This document shows, piece by piece, positions 8,608 to 18,018 of a stretch of 64,000 nucleotides of DNA; the first letter of the stretch is position 1; every line of letters begins with the position of its first letter. The stretch covers positions 1 to 64,000 of the forward strand of contig JAJEDY010000059.1 of NCBI GenBank assembly GCA_022821275.1. Reading direction: 5' to 3'. Both the position numbers and the translations under genes were made by a program. Below the pieces are notes generated by a model. That model was not told the DNA's origin. It saw only the letters and a list, made by a program, of their open reading frames with translations, and searched no databases. This stretch comes from Candidatus Latescibacterota bacterium. GTDB lineage: Bacteria; Latescibacterota; UBA2968.

Positions 8608-8700
8608 CGTGTTATTATTCCCCTGATTAGAGCACAAAAATAACACGAACCAACGCCCGAAAGGAGGAAACCACAGGTAAGCTATTGTCACCTGTGCTCT
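8608..8700 (+). promoter_or_regulatory. Candidate structured leader of the leucine-rich-repeat gene
   Basis: Three inverted repeats interlock here. CGTGTTATT (8608-8616) pairs with AATAACACG (8639-8647); AGAGCAC (8629-8635) pairs with GTGCTCT (8694-8700); CACAGGT (8672-8678) pairs with ACCTGTG (8690-8696). The first two would form a pseudoknot-like crossing, and the second and third compete for 8694-8696. A CCCGAAAGG tetraloop-like element (8656-8664) lies between. I cannot match it to a known riboswitch class. Confidence 0.4.
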
Positions 8701-8764
8701 GTATCTCATCAATTCAGTACGGGCACTTTGCGTGTCTCATTCACCCCCATCTGGAGGAAAAACC

Positions 8765-9523
8765 ATGAAGTATCGACATCTCCCTCTGGTCCTCGCACTC
8801 CTCATTGCATGCAGCTATGGCGTGAGTGACGCAGGGCACCACCTGAAGAGCGAGCAAAAAAGCGAGAGCGCCGCTAAAAAAATGGAGCCAAAACCAGTCA
8901 TGATCCCCGACGCCAATCTGCGGGCAGTCATTGCGGATTCCCTGAACATGGCGAGCGATGCGGTGATTACCACGGCTGACATGGCGAAATTGAGACGCCT
9001 TGTCGCGCAAAATGCAAACATCAGCGATTTGAGCGGACTCGAACATGCAAAAAATTTGACAGTACTGAACCTCGGTACTACGCGCGTAGAAAAAAAGGTC
9101 GTCAACAGCAACGCCGTCTCAGACCTTTCGGCACTTGCCGGTTTGAAAAAACTGAGAACGCTGAATCTGGCTCGCAATAATGTATCCGACGTCTCGGCAC
9201 TTGCTAAATTAAACAACCTGAGAAACCTGAATCTCAGTGCGAACCGCAACGTTTCTGATATTTCGGCACTTTCTGGGGCGACCAAACTGAGAACGCTGAA
9301 TGTCTCTGGCAACAAAGTCGCGGACATTTCAGCCGTGTCAGGCATGGCAGAGTTGAGAAACCTGAACCTCAGCAACAATAAAGTTGCAGACCTCGCACCG
9401 GCCGCTGGACTGGCCAATCTCGCAACACTGAGTATCAGGCGCAACGCTCTGGACGAGGCATCGATGAAGACGCATATTCCCGCCTTGACAAAAAAAGGCG
9501 TTAAGGTAAATACCGACAGTTAA
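8765..9523 (+). CDS. Exported leucine-rich-repeat protein
   Basis: A 252-residue secreted protein: signal peptide (about 1-23, LPLVLALLIACSYG), a lysine- and glutamate-rich linker, then the cap PDANLRAVIADSL and about seven SDS22/internalin-like repeats of 22 residues (for example LSALAGLKKLRTLNLARNNV). Such domains bind other proteins or surface ligands. ATG 8765 is preceded by GGAGGAAAAACC; the upstream in-frame ATG at 8732 would disrupt the signal peptide. A long leader with paired repeats precedes it. A cysteine at about residue 16 could make it a lipoprotein, but the context is not a clean lipobox. Confidence 0.85.
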   Translation: MKYRHLPLVLALLIACSYGVSDAGHHLKSEQKSESAAKKMEPKPVMIPDANLRAVIADSLNMASDAVITTADMAKLRRLVAQNANISDLSGLEHAKNLTVLNLGTTRVEKKVVNSNAVSDLSALAGLKKLRTLNLARNNVSDVSALAKLNNLRNLNLSANRNVSDISALSGATKLRTLNVSGNKVADISAVSGMAELRNLNLSNNKVADLAPAAGLANLATLSIRRNALDEASMKTHIPALTKKGVKVNTDS

Positions 9524-9551
9524 ATGCCTGTAAAACTCAGGTCATAACCAG

Positions 9552-9584
9552 ACGAGTTCGTTCGGTAATGCCGGACGAACTCGT
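9552..9584 (+). terminator. Hairpin after the leucine-rich-repeat gene
   Basis: ACGAGTTCGTTCGG and CCGGACGAACTCGT form a 14-base-pair stem with one U-G pair and the loop TAATG. Only a weak T-rich tail follows (TGTCGTT), so it is a probable but imperfect terminator. It lies 28 bases past the stop. Confidence 0.6.
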
Positions 9585-9602
9585 TGTCGTTAAAAACACA
9601 TC

Positions 9603-11414
9603 ATGAAATCAATCATTGCAATAATTATCCTCCTGCTAAGTACGCATACAGAAGCATTCACCCCCCCGGAGAGTGATCAAATTCTAACGACCCTGAAACC
9701 CGGCCACCCGCGTCTGATGATGGACGCGAACACCATCGCGCGCATCAAAAAACAAATCGCTCAAGATACGGTCGCCGCTAAAATCTACCGCCGGGTCAAG
9801 CGAGAAACACAAAAAATACTCGCGCAAAAACCATCGAAATACAGCATCCCGGACGGAAGGCGGTTGCTCTCCACCAGCCGTCGCGTGAAAGAGCGCGTGC
9901 GCCAACTCGCCTTTCTCTATCTCCTGGAGGGCGAACAACGCCATTTGGAACGCGCCTGGGCCGAACTCGAAGCCGCAGCGCAATTCAAAGACTGGAATCC
10001 CGATCACTTTCTCGACACCGCAGAAATGACTTATGCCTTTGCCGTTGGATACGACTGGTTATACGACCACTGGACAGAAGACCAGCGTAGCATCCTTCGC
10101 AACGCCATCGTCGAAAAGGGTCTCAAACCCGGCTTAAAAGGCTATCGCGAAAACGCCTGGTGGGCGCGCAGTCACAACAACTGGAACCAGGTCTGCAACG
10201 GCGGGCTTGGCATGGGCGCGCTCGCCATCGCCGATGAAGAACCAGAACTCGCCAGCGAAATTCTCCACGCGGGCATCAAAGGCATTCCCATAGCAATGAA
10301 TTTCTACGCGCCCGATGGCGCGGGTATCGAAGGCGTGACCTATTGGGATTATGGTACGCGCTATAACGTGCTATTTTTATCCAGCCTGTTCAGCGCACTC
10401 GGCACGGATTTTGATCTCTCATCCATCCCAGGGTTCAAAGAAAGTGGGGATTATCAGATTTACATTTCAGGGGCAGATCGCTACAGCTTTGACTTTGCCG
10501 ATTGCGGATTGCGGCGCATGAGTACCCCCATGCACTTCTGGATGGGCGAGCACTACGACATACGACACTACAGCTGGTTTCGCTACGATACGCTCAGGCG
10601 ACACGACAGGGGAACAGTGCTCGACTTGCTCTGGTTCGACAACCGCGCAAAAGACTTTGATCCCAGCACCCTACCCCTCAACAAACATTTTCGCAAAGCC
10701 GATGTTGCCACCTTCCGCACATCGTGGACCGATCCCCATGCCCTCGCGCTGGGCATTCAGGCCGGAGGCAATTACAATCTGGGCATGCACCGGCACCTGG
10801 ATCAGGGCACGTTCATCCTCGAAGCCCTTGGCGAGCGATGGGCTATCGACTCGGGCACAGAACGCGAAACCTATCAAAGACACCGCAACAAACGTCAACG
10901 GTGGGAATTTTATCGCATCCGCGCCGAAGGTCACAACACCCTCGTATTCAACCCCGGCAACGGTCCAGACCAGAATCCCAAAGCCGAATGCCCTATCACC
11001 ACCTTCAACGCTACGCCCAATCGCGCGACAGCTATTCTCGACCTCACCGACGTTTATGCCGATGATGTAACACACGCGCAACGCACCTTTGAGATGATAG
11101 ACCAAAACCAGGTCGTAATCACCGACGACATTAAATCCAAATCCCCGTCCGAACTCTGGTGGTTCATGCACACGAGAGCCAGTATCGAACTCGGCGGTCA
11201 AACCGCCCTTTTAACGCGCAGGGGCAAACATCTCAAAGCGGAAATTTTATCGCCCTCCGACGCAATATTCACAGTCCTCGACGCAACCCCCTTGCCTACC
11301 TCCCCCGATCCCAAACAAGCCGATAACGAAGGCCGCAGAAAACTGGCGATCCACTTCACAGACGTCACAAATCTGCAGATTAAAGTGAAACTCACGCCAG
11401 AGGTAAGCCCATAA
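9603..11414 (+). CDS. Exported heparinase II/III-like polysaccharide lyase-family protein
   Basis: A 603-residue protein with a signal peptide (about 1-18). The N-terminal part (about 40-360) looks like the alpha/alpha toroid of alginate lyase and heparinase II, with HPRLMMDANTIARIKKQIA as typical opening. The C-terminal part (about 365-600) matches the heparinase II/III beta-sandwich: GGNYNLGMHRHLDQGTFILE holds the conserved His-rich loop seen at the active site. It probably cleaves or binds an acidic polysaccharide in the periplasm. The second such protein of the window is at 49496-51763 and has a different N-terminal domain. Confidence 0.78.
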   Translation: MKSIIAIIILLLSTHTEAFTPPESDQILTTLKPGHPRLMMDANTIARIKKQIAQDTVAAKIYRRVKRETQKILAQKPSKYSIPDGRRLLSTSRRVKERVRQLAFLYLLEGEQRHLERAWAELEAAAQFKDWNPDHFLDTAEMTYAFAVGYDWLYDHWTEDQRSILRNAIVEKGLKPGLKGYRENAWWARSHNNWNQVCNGGLGMGALAIADEEPELASEILHAGIKGIPIAMNFYAPDGAGIEGVTYWDYGTRYNVLFLSSLFSALGTDFDLSSIPGFKESGDYQIYISGADRYSFDFADCGLRRMSTPMHFWMGEHYDIRHYSWFRYDTLRRHDRGTVLDLLWFDNRAKDFDPSTLPLNKHFRKADVATFRTSWTDPHALALGIQAGGNYNLGMHRHLDQGTFILEALGERWAIDSGTERETYQRHRNKRQRWEFYRIRAEGHNTLVFNPGNGPDQNPKAECPITTFNATPNRATAILDLTDVYADDVTHAQRTFEMIDQNQVVITDDIKSKSPSELWWFMHTRASIELGGQTALLTRRGKHLKAEILSPSDAIFTVLDATPLPTSPDPKQADNEGRRKLAIHFTDVTNLQIKVKLTPEVSP

Positions 11415-11488
11415 GCCTGTGCTGTGTGCAACTTTGCTCTTTCCACGTTTTCATTTCTTATTTAAATTTCCCCTATCCTCTCCCTCCC

Positions 11489-11510
11489 CATAATAACCTC
11501 TCTTATTATG
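11489..11510 (+). promoter_or_regulatory. Inverted repeat covering the sbcD start codon
   Basis: CATAATAA (11489-11496) and TTATTATG (11503-11510) are perfect reverse complements around CCTCTC. The right arm ends in the ATG of sbcD, and no purine-rich ribosome binding site is present. It could be an operator or a hairpin that hides the start codon. Confidence 0.45.
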
Positions 11511-12749
11511 TCCATCAAATTTCTACACATTGCCGACACCCATATTGGCGTTGAAAACTACGGCCGCCTCGACTCGGGTACGGGCCTTCACACGCGCTTG
11601 CAAGACTTTATCAAAAGTCTGCGATTTGCCTTTGAAGAAGCTATAAGAGAAGAGGTCGATCTCGTCGTCTTCGCAGGTGATGCCTATCGCTCATGCGACC
11701 CCACGCCCACGCACCAGCGAGAATTTGCATCCCTCATTCACATGCTCAGCGCCCGCGAAATCCCCATTGTCATGATCACGGGCAATCACGACAGCCCCGT
11801 ATCTTACGGCAAAGCTTCATCTGTTGACATCTTTGGCACCCTGGGCACCAGAGGTGTCCACATTGCCTCCGAAGACCGCCTCATCCCCATTGACACAAAA
11901 TCTGGACCCATTCAAGTTGCCTGCCTGCCCTGGCTGCACCGCAGCCGCCTGTTGACCCAGGGTCCCTATCACAACCTGTCGCAAGAAGAAGTCGTCGAAA
12001 AACTTCAAGACCTGGGTGCCCTCTTGATTGACCGTCTGGCCGCAGAGGTCAATCCCGATATCCCCGCTATTCTCGTGGGCCATATCGCTGCTGCCGACGC
12101 CGCCTTGTCCGGCTCTGAACAAACCGCAATAATCGGACGCGATCCCGTTTTTCTCACCAGCACACTCGCCAATCCCGCCTTTGACTACGTCGCCCTGGGA
12201 CATATCCACAAATTTCAGGACCTCAATGCCGATGCCCAGCCTCCCGTCGTGTATTCTGGCAGCATTGAACGCATTGATTTTGGCGAAGAACGAGAAACCA
12301 AAGGCGTTGTTCTGGCCACAATTGAGACCCAGGAAACAGGGCGAACGACATCTTACAAATTTGTGAGCACACCAGCCCGCCCCTTTTGCACAATATCGGT
12401 TGATATCGCCCCAGATCAGGACCCCACAACAGCCATACTCGAAGCCATCGGCAAACACACGCTGACCGATGCCATCGTGCGCGTCATATACGATTTGCCC
12501 GGTGACCGCACAGATACTGTTGACCTCAAAGCCATCAAAAACGCGCTCAAAGACGCGTTCATGATCGCCAGCATTGCGCCCAAACCCAGGGCACAAAAAC
12601 ACCAGCGCAGAGCCAATATTTCTGAAGATATGGGCATAAAAGACGCGCTTCACGCATACTTGCAAAATCATCCCGATCTCAAAGACATCGAAAAAGACCT
12701 TCAGAATTACGGCGCGCAACTCGAGGCAGAACTCAGAGGTGGCGAATGA
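11508..12749 (+). CDS. sbcD: Nuclease SbcCD subunit D
   Basis: The Mre11-type calcineurin-like nuclease subunit of the SbcCD complex, which opens hairpins and trims DNA ends. The metal-binding motifs are all seen: DTH (residues 10-12, IADTHIG), GDAY (about 57), GNHD (about 94, ITGNHDSP), and GHIH (about 231). Length (413) fits. It overlaps sbcC by four bases (ATGA), the standard arrangement for this pair. A C-terminal segment (about 330-400) is the expected SbcC-binding part. No clear Shine-Dalgarno sequence precedes the ATG, and an inverted repeat covers it. Confidence 0.95.
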   Translation: MSIKFLHIADTHIGVENYGRLDSGTGLHTRLQDFIKSLRFAFEEAIREEVDLVVFAGDAYRSCDPTPTHQREFASLIHMLSAREIPIVMITGNHDSPVSYGKASSVDIFGTLGTRGVHIASEDRLIPIDTKSGPIQVACLPWLHRSRLLTQGPYHNLSQEEVVEKLQDLGALLIDRLAAEVNPDIPAILVGHIAAADAALSGSEQTAIIGRDPVFLTSTLANPAFDYVALGHIHKFQDLNADAQPPVVYSGSIERIDFGEERETKGVVLATIETQETGRTTSYKFVSTPARPFCTISVDIAPDQDPTTAILEAIGKHTLTDAIVRVIYDLPGDRTDTVDLKAIKNALKDAFMIASIAPKPRAQKHQRRANISEDMGIKDALHAYLQNHPDLKDIEKDLQNYGAQLEAELRGGE

Positions 12750-15700
12750 TTCCCATAAGCCTTTCCCTGCAGAACTTTCTCAGCTACGGCGAAAACGTGC
12801 CCCCCCTCGATTTTTCGGGCTTTCACGTCGCCTGCATATCCGGTCGCAATGGGCACGGCAAATCCGCCCTGCTCGATGCCATCACCTGGGCACTGTGGGG
12901 AGAAGCCCGCAAATCCGGCAGTGAACGCCGTCCCAACGACGGTCTGCTCCGAATTGGCGCCACTGAAATGCGGGTCGATTTTGAATTTTTCCTCGAAAAT
13001 GACCGCTATCGCATCAGCCGCAGCTTTCGCAAAACCGGCAAAAGTGCGACCACCCGCCTCGAATTTCAGATTTACTCCCCGGAAACAAACGCATACAAAA
13101 CCCTCTCGGAAGAAAGTGCTGTGCGCCAAACACAGGCCAGTATTGACACCCTGTTGAGAATGACATACGAGACCTTTATAAACTCGGCCTTTCTCCTTCA
13201 GGGTCGCGCAGACGAATTTACGCGCTGCAAAGCGAGCCAGCGAAAAGCCCTTCTCTCAGATATTCTCGGCCTATCGCATTACGACGATCTGTCTTCCCTG
13301 GCGCGAGAGCACGCACGTGAGATGGACATAGAACTCGCAACCGCTCGCGCCAAAAGAGATGACATCGCGCAGACCATTGAAAAACGCGATGAATTTGTGG
13401 CACAGCGCGATGGCGTCAACGCGCAACTCCAGGCCTGTAATAGCGAATTGGAAAACGCGGAAAATCGCCGCGAATCACTGCGAAAAATACGCACCCAACG
13501 CGAACGCCATGAAGCCGAGCGCGAGGCGCTTCAAAAAGACATATCGCGCATCGAATCGGACATACGGGAACAACAAACCACGTGTGAAAAAGCGCAACAA
13601 GACGTGGCAGCCTATCGCGAAATCCTCGACAGACGCGCCGAAATCACAAATGCCGCCGAAAAATATAGGGCACTCCAAAAAGAAGACGCAGACCTGCAAA
13701 CAAAATTGCACACGCTAAGACCACTTGAAAAACGCGCGGGAGAACTCGAACAAAAAATCGCGGACCAGCGTCACGAAGTGGAACGCCGCCTTGGCGAATG
13801 GCAAATACGCATTGGAGATTCAGAACGCACATTGCGGGAAACAGAAGCGCTTCTCTCCGACCGCCAAACCATTCAAACACAACTCGAAGCATTGCACAAA
13901 GCCAGGCAACAGGACCGCGAATGGGAAGAGATGCGCGAAAACCGGGAGCGCGTTGAGCGCAATATCCGGGACCTCGAGCGACAAATAGACAGTGCGATTG
14001 AAAATATAAAAGTAGAGATTAACACCCACAGACATCACAAACAGCAAACCGATGTGCTGGTAGCCGCCATTGAAACGCGACGAGAAACGCGGCAATCCCT
14101 TCGCGCACAAGCCGAAGAAATCCAATCCCTCGAAGCCAAACGCGACGAGATTCGCAACAGAGGCAGTGCCCTAAAAATTCAGATTGAAAACAACGACGAA
14201 CGCCTCGACACCCTGCACCAAACCCGAGAAGACATTGACCAACAGCAGCAAGTCTTGCAAAATGTTCGGGATGCTTCGTGTCCGCTGTGCGGCAGTGAAC
14301 TCGACCAGACCCACCGCGAAGAAGTAGGGGCAAAGCTCTCAAAGCAGTTGCGAGAACAACAGACGCAGATCACACAATTGGAATCAGATATTCAAAAAGC
14401 CGAAGCAGAACGCGAACAACACAGACATCGCTATCAAGAGATTAAAAACCAACTCGCACAGCGCGAAGGCATCGCCCAACGCCTCGCCGAAGCAGAAGCC
14501 GCACTAAAAGAAGCCGAAAATGCCGTGCAAATCCGCGAGACATTGTCGGACGAAATCAACGCACTGGAAGCCCGATTGCGCGAACAAACCCACAATAGCC
14601 CGGATGCGCGCGCCCTATCCCAGGCCCGCAGCGAACTCGAAAAACTGACCTATAATCCTGCGGAACACCGCACCCTGCGCGAAAAACTCAAAGAACTCGA
14701 CGCTGTTGAGGCACAAAATGCCCAACTTCAACTCGCCGCAGAACAGCGTGAAAAAGTCCTCGTGGAATTACCCGAATTTCGTGAAAAACGCGACCTCGCA
14801 CAACAATGGCTGGACGAAGCCAAATACGCGCCCAACGAACGGGCAGAACGCGAACAAGTGCATCGGCGCATCCGCACCCTGAATTACAATGCCGAACACC
14901 ACCAGCGCATCTCCCAGCAATTCGCCGCCCTGCAAGATGCGCCCACGCAATACGAACGCCTGCAAGTGGCAGAACGCGACCTTGAAAATTCACAAACGCA
15001 ATTCGACACTGCAAAAAAACGCCTGACAGAACACACAGAGCACAGCGAGCAAGCGCGACAACGCCTGACGGAAATCGACGCAGCCATCAACAGCGCCGAA
15101 TCAACCCTCGAAGAAGCTAATGCACTGGAAAAAAATATTGCACAGATGCGTGCCCAGCGCGATGGCCTGCTCCAACAAAATGCCGCCCTGCAATCCCAAA
15201 TTGAACACTGCGATGCACTCAGCACAGAACAAAATTCCGTCGAGGAGAAAATCAAATCCTGCGAGCGCGATATCCGCATCTACCGAGAACTGACCACCGC
15301 ATTTGGCAAAGACGGCATTCAGGCACTCATCATCGAACAGGCCATTCCGGAAATTGAAGAAGAAGCCAATCGCATTCTCGCGCGCCTGACGGACAACCGC
15401 ACCCAAATCGCCCTGGAATCTCTGCGCGACCTCAAAACCGGGGGAACGCGCGAAACCCTCGACATTAAAATTAGCGACGAACTCGGCGAACGCAGCTATG
15501 AACTCTATTCGGGCGGGGAAGCTTTTCGCATTGATTTTTCCATTCGCATTGCCCTGTCCAAACTCCTATCTCGCCGCACGGGCACCCGCCTGAGAACCCT
15601 GGTCATCGACGAGGGCTTTGGCACCCAGGATGCCGAAGGGCTCGATCACCTCGTAGAAGCCATCCAGGCCATCAGCGGGGATTTTGAAAAAATATTGATC

Positions 15701-15796
15701 ATCACCCACGTCGAATCGCTCAAACAGGCATTTCCCGTACGCATCGAAGTCACCAAATATCCCGATCTGGGATCGCGCTTTGAGGTACTCTACTAA
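12746..15796 (+). CDS. sbcC: Nuclease SbcCD subunit C (SMC-like ATPase)
   Basis: The Rad50-type ATPase partner of SbcD, 1016 residues. The Walker A loop GRNGHGKSAL lies at about 33-42. Two long coiled coils flank a zinc hook CPLC at about 512-515 (SCPLCGSEL), which joins two molecules. The ABC signature ELYSGGEAFRIDFS and Walker B TLVIDEGFGTQD stand near the C-terminus (about 915-960). The composition of the coils (Glu, Arg, Gln, Ala) is typical. The gene is coupled to sbcD and ends directly against the start of alr with no spacer. Confidence 0.96.
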   Translation: MIPISLSLQNFLSYGENVPPLDFSGFHVACISGRNGHGKSALLDAITWALWGEARKSGSERRPNDGLLRIGATEMRVDFEFFLENDRYRISRSFRKTGKSATTRLEFQIYSPETNAYKTLSEESAVRQTQASIDTLLRMTYETFINSAFLLQGRADEFTRCKASQRKALLSDILGLSHYDDLSSLAREHAREMDIELATARAKRDDIAQTIEKRDEFVAQRDGVNAQLQACNSELENAENRRESLRKIRTQRERHEAEREALQKDISRIESDIREQQTTCEKAQQDVAAYREILDRRAEITNAAEKYRALQKEDADLQTKLHTLRPLEKRAGELEQKIADQRHEVERRLGEWQIRIGDSERTLRETEALLSDRQTIQTQLEALHKARQQDREWEEMRENRERVERNIRDLERQIDSAIENIKVEINTHRHHKQQTDVLVAAIETRRETRQSLRAQAEEIQSLEAKRDEIRNRGSALKIQIENNDERLDTLHQTREDIDQQQQVLQNVRDASCPLCGSELDQTHREEVGAKLSKQLREQQTQITQLESDIQKAEAEREQHRHRYQEIKNQLAQREGIAQRLAEAEAALKEAENAVQIRETLSDEINALEARLREQTHNSPDARALSQARSELEKLTYNPAEHRTLREKLKELDAVEAQNAQLQLAAEQREKVLVELPEFREKRDLAQQWLDEAKYAPNERAEREQVHRRIRTLNYNAEHHQRISQQFAALQDAPTQYERLQVAERDLENSQTQFDTAKKRLTEHTEHSEQARQRLTEIDAAINSAESTLEEANALEKNIAQMRAQRDGLLQQNAALQSQIEHCDALSTEQNSVEEKIKSCERDIRIYRELTTAFGKDGIQALIIEQAIPEIEEEANRILARLTDNRTQIALESLRDLKTGGTRETLDIKISDELGERSYELYSGGEAFRIDFSIRIALSKLLSRRTGTRLRTLVIDEGFGTQDAEGLDHLVEAIQAISGDFEKILIITHVESLKQAFPVRIEVTKYPDLGSRFEVLY

Positions 15797-16912
15797 ATGC
15801 CCCAACCCGACCGACCCGCATGGATTGAAGTAAATCTATCAGCCATTGCGAACAATATTTCCGCAGTCCGTCAGTTCGTCTCGTCAACAACACAGGTCAT
15901 GGCCATTGTCAAAGCCAATGCCTACGGCCATGGCCTCATACCCGCTTCCAGAGCAGCCATCAAAGGCGGCGCGTCTGCACTCGGCGTTGCCCTGCTACAA
16001 GAAGGCGTTGCCCTTCGCAGCGCGGGCATCACAGCACCCGTTGTCGTACTCGCCCCCACCATGCCCGAACAGGCCGACAGCATCGTTGCCCACAACCTGT
16101 CTCAAACCATCGGCCATCCCGACGCGATACCACCGCTGGAAGCCGCAGCCAAACGCCACAACACACGCGCCCGCATACATCTCAAAATTGATACTGGTAT
16201 GGGGCGTCTTGGCCTATTAGCCGATGAGGTACTCACCTTTGCAAAAAAAATCGGCCGGAGTCCCCATTTCTTTCTCGAAGGCATCGCAACACATGTGGCG
16301 TGGGAACGCGCAGAGAACATGGACAAGGCGCGCCATCAGATCAAAACATTTGCCGCATGCCTGTCCAAACTCACAGATATTTCTGTTCCCTATCGTCACG
16401 CAGCCAACAGCGTCATGACCGTTCACATGCCCGAATCGCATTTTGACCTCGTGCGCGTGGGATTGCTCGCCTATGGCATTCCCCCCACACAAGGTGCAGG
16501 CGCGCTCTCGCTTTCTCCCGCGCTATCCATCAAAGCGAGGATCGCACAAGTGCGAAATTTTTCTGCCGGCCAAACCCTCAGCTACGGCGGCACATACACC
16601 CTCACGCGCCCCTCTCGCATCGCCCTTGCGCCCCTGGGATATGCCGATGGGTACAACCGTCAGATGTCCAATAAATCCCATGTTCTCATCTGCGGAAAAC
16701 CATGCCCGGTTGTCGGCGCGATCTGCATGGATGTCATCATGATCGATGTCACCGATATACCGCCTGTTTCCGTCGGTGAGGAAGTCGTCCTGCTCGGACA
16801 ACAGGGCGACTGCAAAATTACTGTGAACGACCTCGCCCAATGGGGAAATTATATTTCACACGAAGTTGTTTCCCTGCTCGGCGCACGTCTTCCCCGGCAC
16901 TATATTTCGTAA
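15797..16912 (+). CDS. alr: Alanine racemase
   Basis: A PLP enzyme that makes D-alanine for peptidoglycan. The PLP lysine is Lys39 in the signature MAIVKANAYGHG, and the second catalytic residue is the tyrosine near 262 in LSYGGTY. The motif APLGYADGYNR is also typical of the family. The length of 371 fits. The ATG begins right after the stop of sbcC, so it is probably expressed from the same transcript. Nothing unusual is seen in the sequence. Confidence 0.95.
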   Translation: MPQPDRPAWIEVNLSAIANNISAVRQFVSSTTQVMAIVKANAYGHGLIPASRAAIKGGASALGVALLQEGVALRSAGITAPVVVLAPTMPEQADSIVAHNLSQTIGHPDAIPPLEAAAKRHNTRARIHLKIDTGMGRLGLLADEVLTFAKKIGRSPHFFLEGIATHVAWERAENMDKARHQIKTFAACLSKLTDISVPYRHAANSVMTVHMPESHFDLVRVGLLAYGIPPTQGAGALSLSPALSIKARIAQVRNFSAGQTLSYGGTYTLTRPSRIALAPLGYADGYNRQMSNKSHVLICGKPCPVVGAICMDVIMIDVTDIPPVSVGEEVVLLGQQGDCKITVNDLAQWGNYISHEVVSLLGARLPRHYIS

Positions 16913-16988
16913 AACTTGAACATTGTTTCTATCTTCAAATCCTGTTATCTTTACCTTTTGTTATTCTCCCTTTCTCCCGGATACCGTT

Positions 16989-18002
16989 ATGCGCCGTCTT
17001 CTATTCTTCCTATTATTGTGCGTCGGATGTGGCAACCACTTGCCCGAATCCCTCGGTCCCGCCCGCAAAATCATCGTACTGGCAGACTCCACCGACTGGC
17101 AGACGCTGGAAGATCCCCTCCGCGAAATTTTTGAAACCGTTATCTATACGCCCCAGGCCGAGCGCATCTATGAAATTGCATGGGGCGATGTCAATTTCCT
17201 CAAAGCGCACAAACACGAACAGCGCAAAAGCCTCATGGTTATCGCGCCCCTCAATGCCGACCATCCCACCGCGCAATTCGTCAAAGAAATACTCAGTCCC
17301 GAAGTGCAACAAACCATTTTGGACGGTCGCGCAGGTGTAACCTGGAAAAAAGATGTGTGGGCCAAAGATCAAACTCTTTATATCGTATCGGGAAAAGATA
17401 TAGACACCACCGTTGAAAATCTCTTTATGGAATCCGATCGCTTATATAGCACCCTGGAAAATGCCGTTGATCACAGTGTGCGAGAAAATGTTTACAGCTT
17501 TGGCGAACGCAAAAATATCACCCAGGAACTCGCCGAAACCTACGGCTGGAACGTGCGCGTGCCCTTTGGCTACCGCATCCTCGAAACCTATCCCAACTTT
17601 GTCGTACTCGCCAGAGACAATCCCAATCGCTGGCTCTCCGTCTATTGGGAAGATGATGTACACCCCGATCAACTCACCGAAGACTGGGTTATTCAAAAGC
17701 GCGACGACATCACGGGACGGTGGTTTGGGGGCGACCGCATTGTCCACGGCGAAGTTACCGTTGGACAGGTCGAATTTGCGGGCAAACTCGCCATCGTGCT
17801 TCAGGGACTTTGGGAAAATGAAGCCGAGTGGAAAGGCGGTCCCTTTAAGAGCTATGCTTTTGTCGATATCGATCTCAACCGATTCTTTTTTATCGACATG
17901 GGACTTTACTCACCCAACAAAAAAAAAGCCCCCATATTGAGGCGGGTAGATCTCGTCGCCAAATCTTTTACCATTCACCGCGCGTTTTTTCAAAACAAGT
18001 GA
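16989..18002 (+). CDS. DUF4837-type lipoprotein
   Basis: A 337-residue lipoprotein with a signal peptide and lipobox (RRLLFFLLLCVGCGNH; lipid cysteine at about residue 14). The C-terminal region GGPFKSYAFVDIDLNRFFFI and the internal VPFGYRI resemble the DUF4837 family known mainly from Bacteroidetes, whose function is unknown. I prefer ATG 16989 over the earlier in-frame ATG at 16923, because only the later one gives a clean signal peptide. It sits 16 bases upstream of a sulfatase gene but has no evident link to it. Confidence 0.72.
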   Translation: MRRLLFFLLLCVGCGNHLPESLGPARKIIVLADSTDWQTLEDPLREIFETVIYTPQAERIYEIAWGDVNFLKAHKHEQRKSLMVIAPLNADHPTAQFVKEILSPEVQQTILDGRAGVTWKKDVWAKDQTLYIVSGKDIDTTVENLFMESDRLYSTLENAVDHSVRENVYSFGERKNITQELAETYGWNVRVPFGYRILETYPNFVVLARDNPNRWLSVYWEDDVHPDQLTEDWVIQKRDDITGRWFGGDRIVHGEVTVGQVEFAGKLAIVLQGLWENEAEWKGGPFKSYAFVDIDLNRFFFIDMGLYSPNKKKAPILRRVDLVAKSFTIHRAFFQNK

Positions 18003-18018
18003 TATTTTTGGAGAAAAA

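Noticed and set aside
8641-8700. Cyclic-di-GMP or other known riboswitch before the leucine-rich-repeat gene
   Set aside because: The GAAA tetraloop-like part looked similar at first, but the conserved core sequences of the known classes are not present.
11817-12719. Long open frame of 300 codons opposite sbcD
   Set aside because: It is fully antisense to a well-conserved gene, its composition (Cys, Gly, Phe rich) is that of a shadow frame, and it has no motif.
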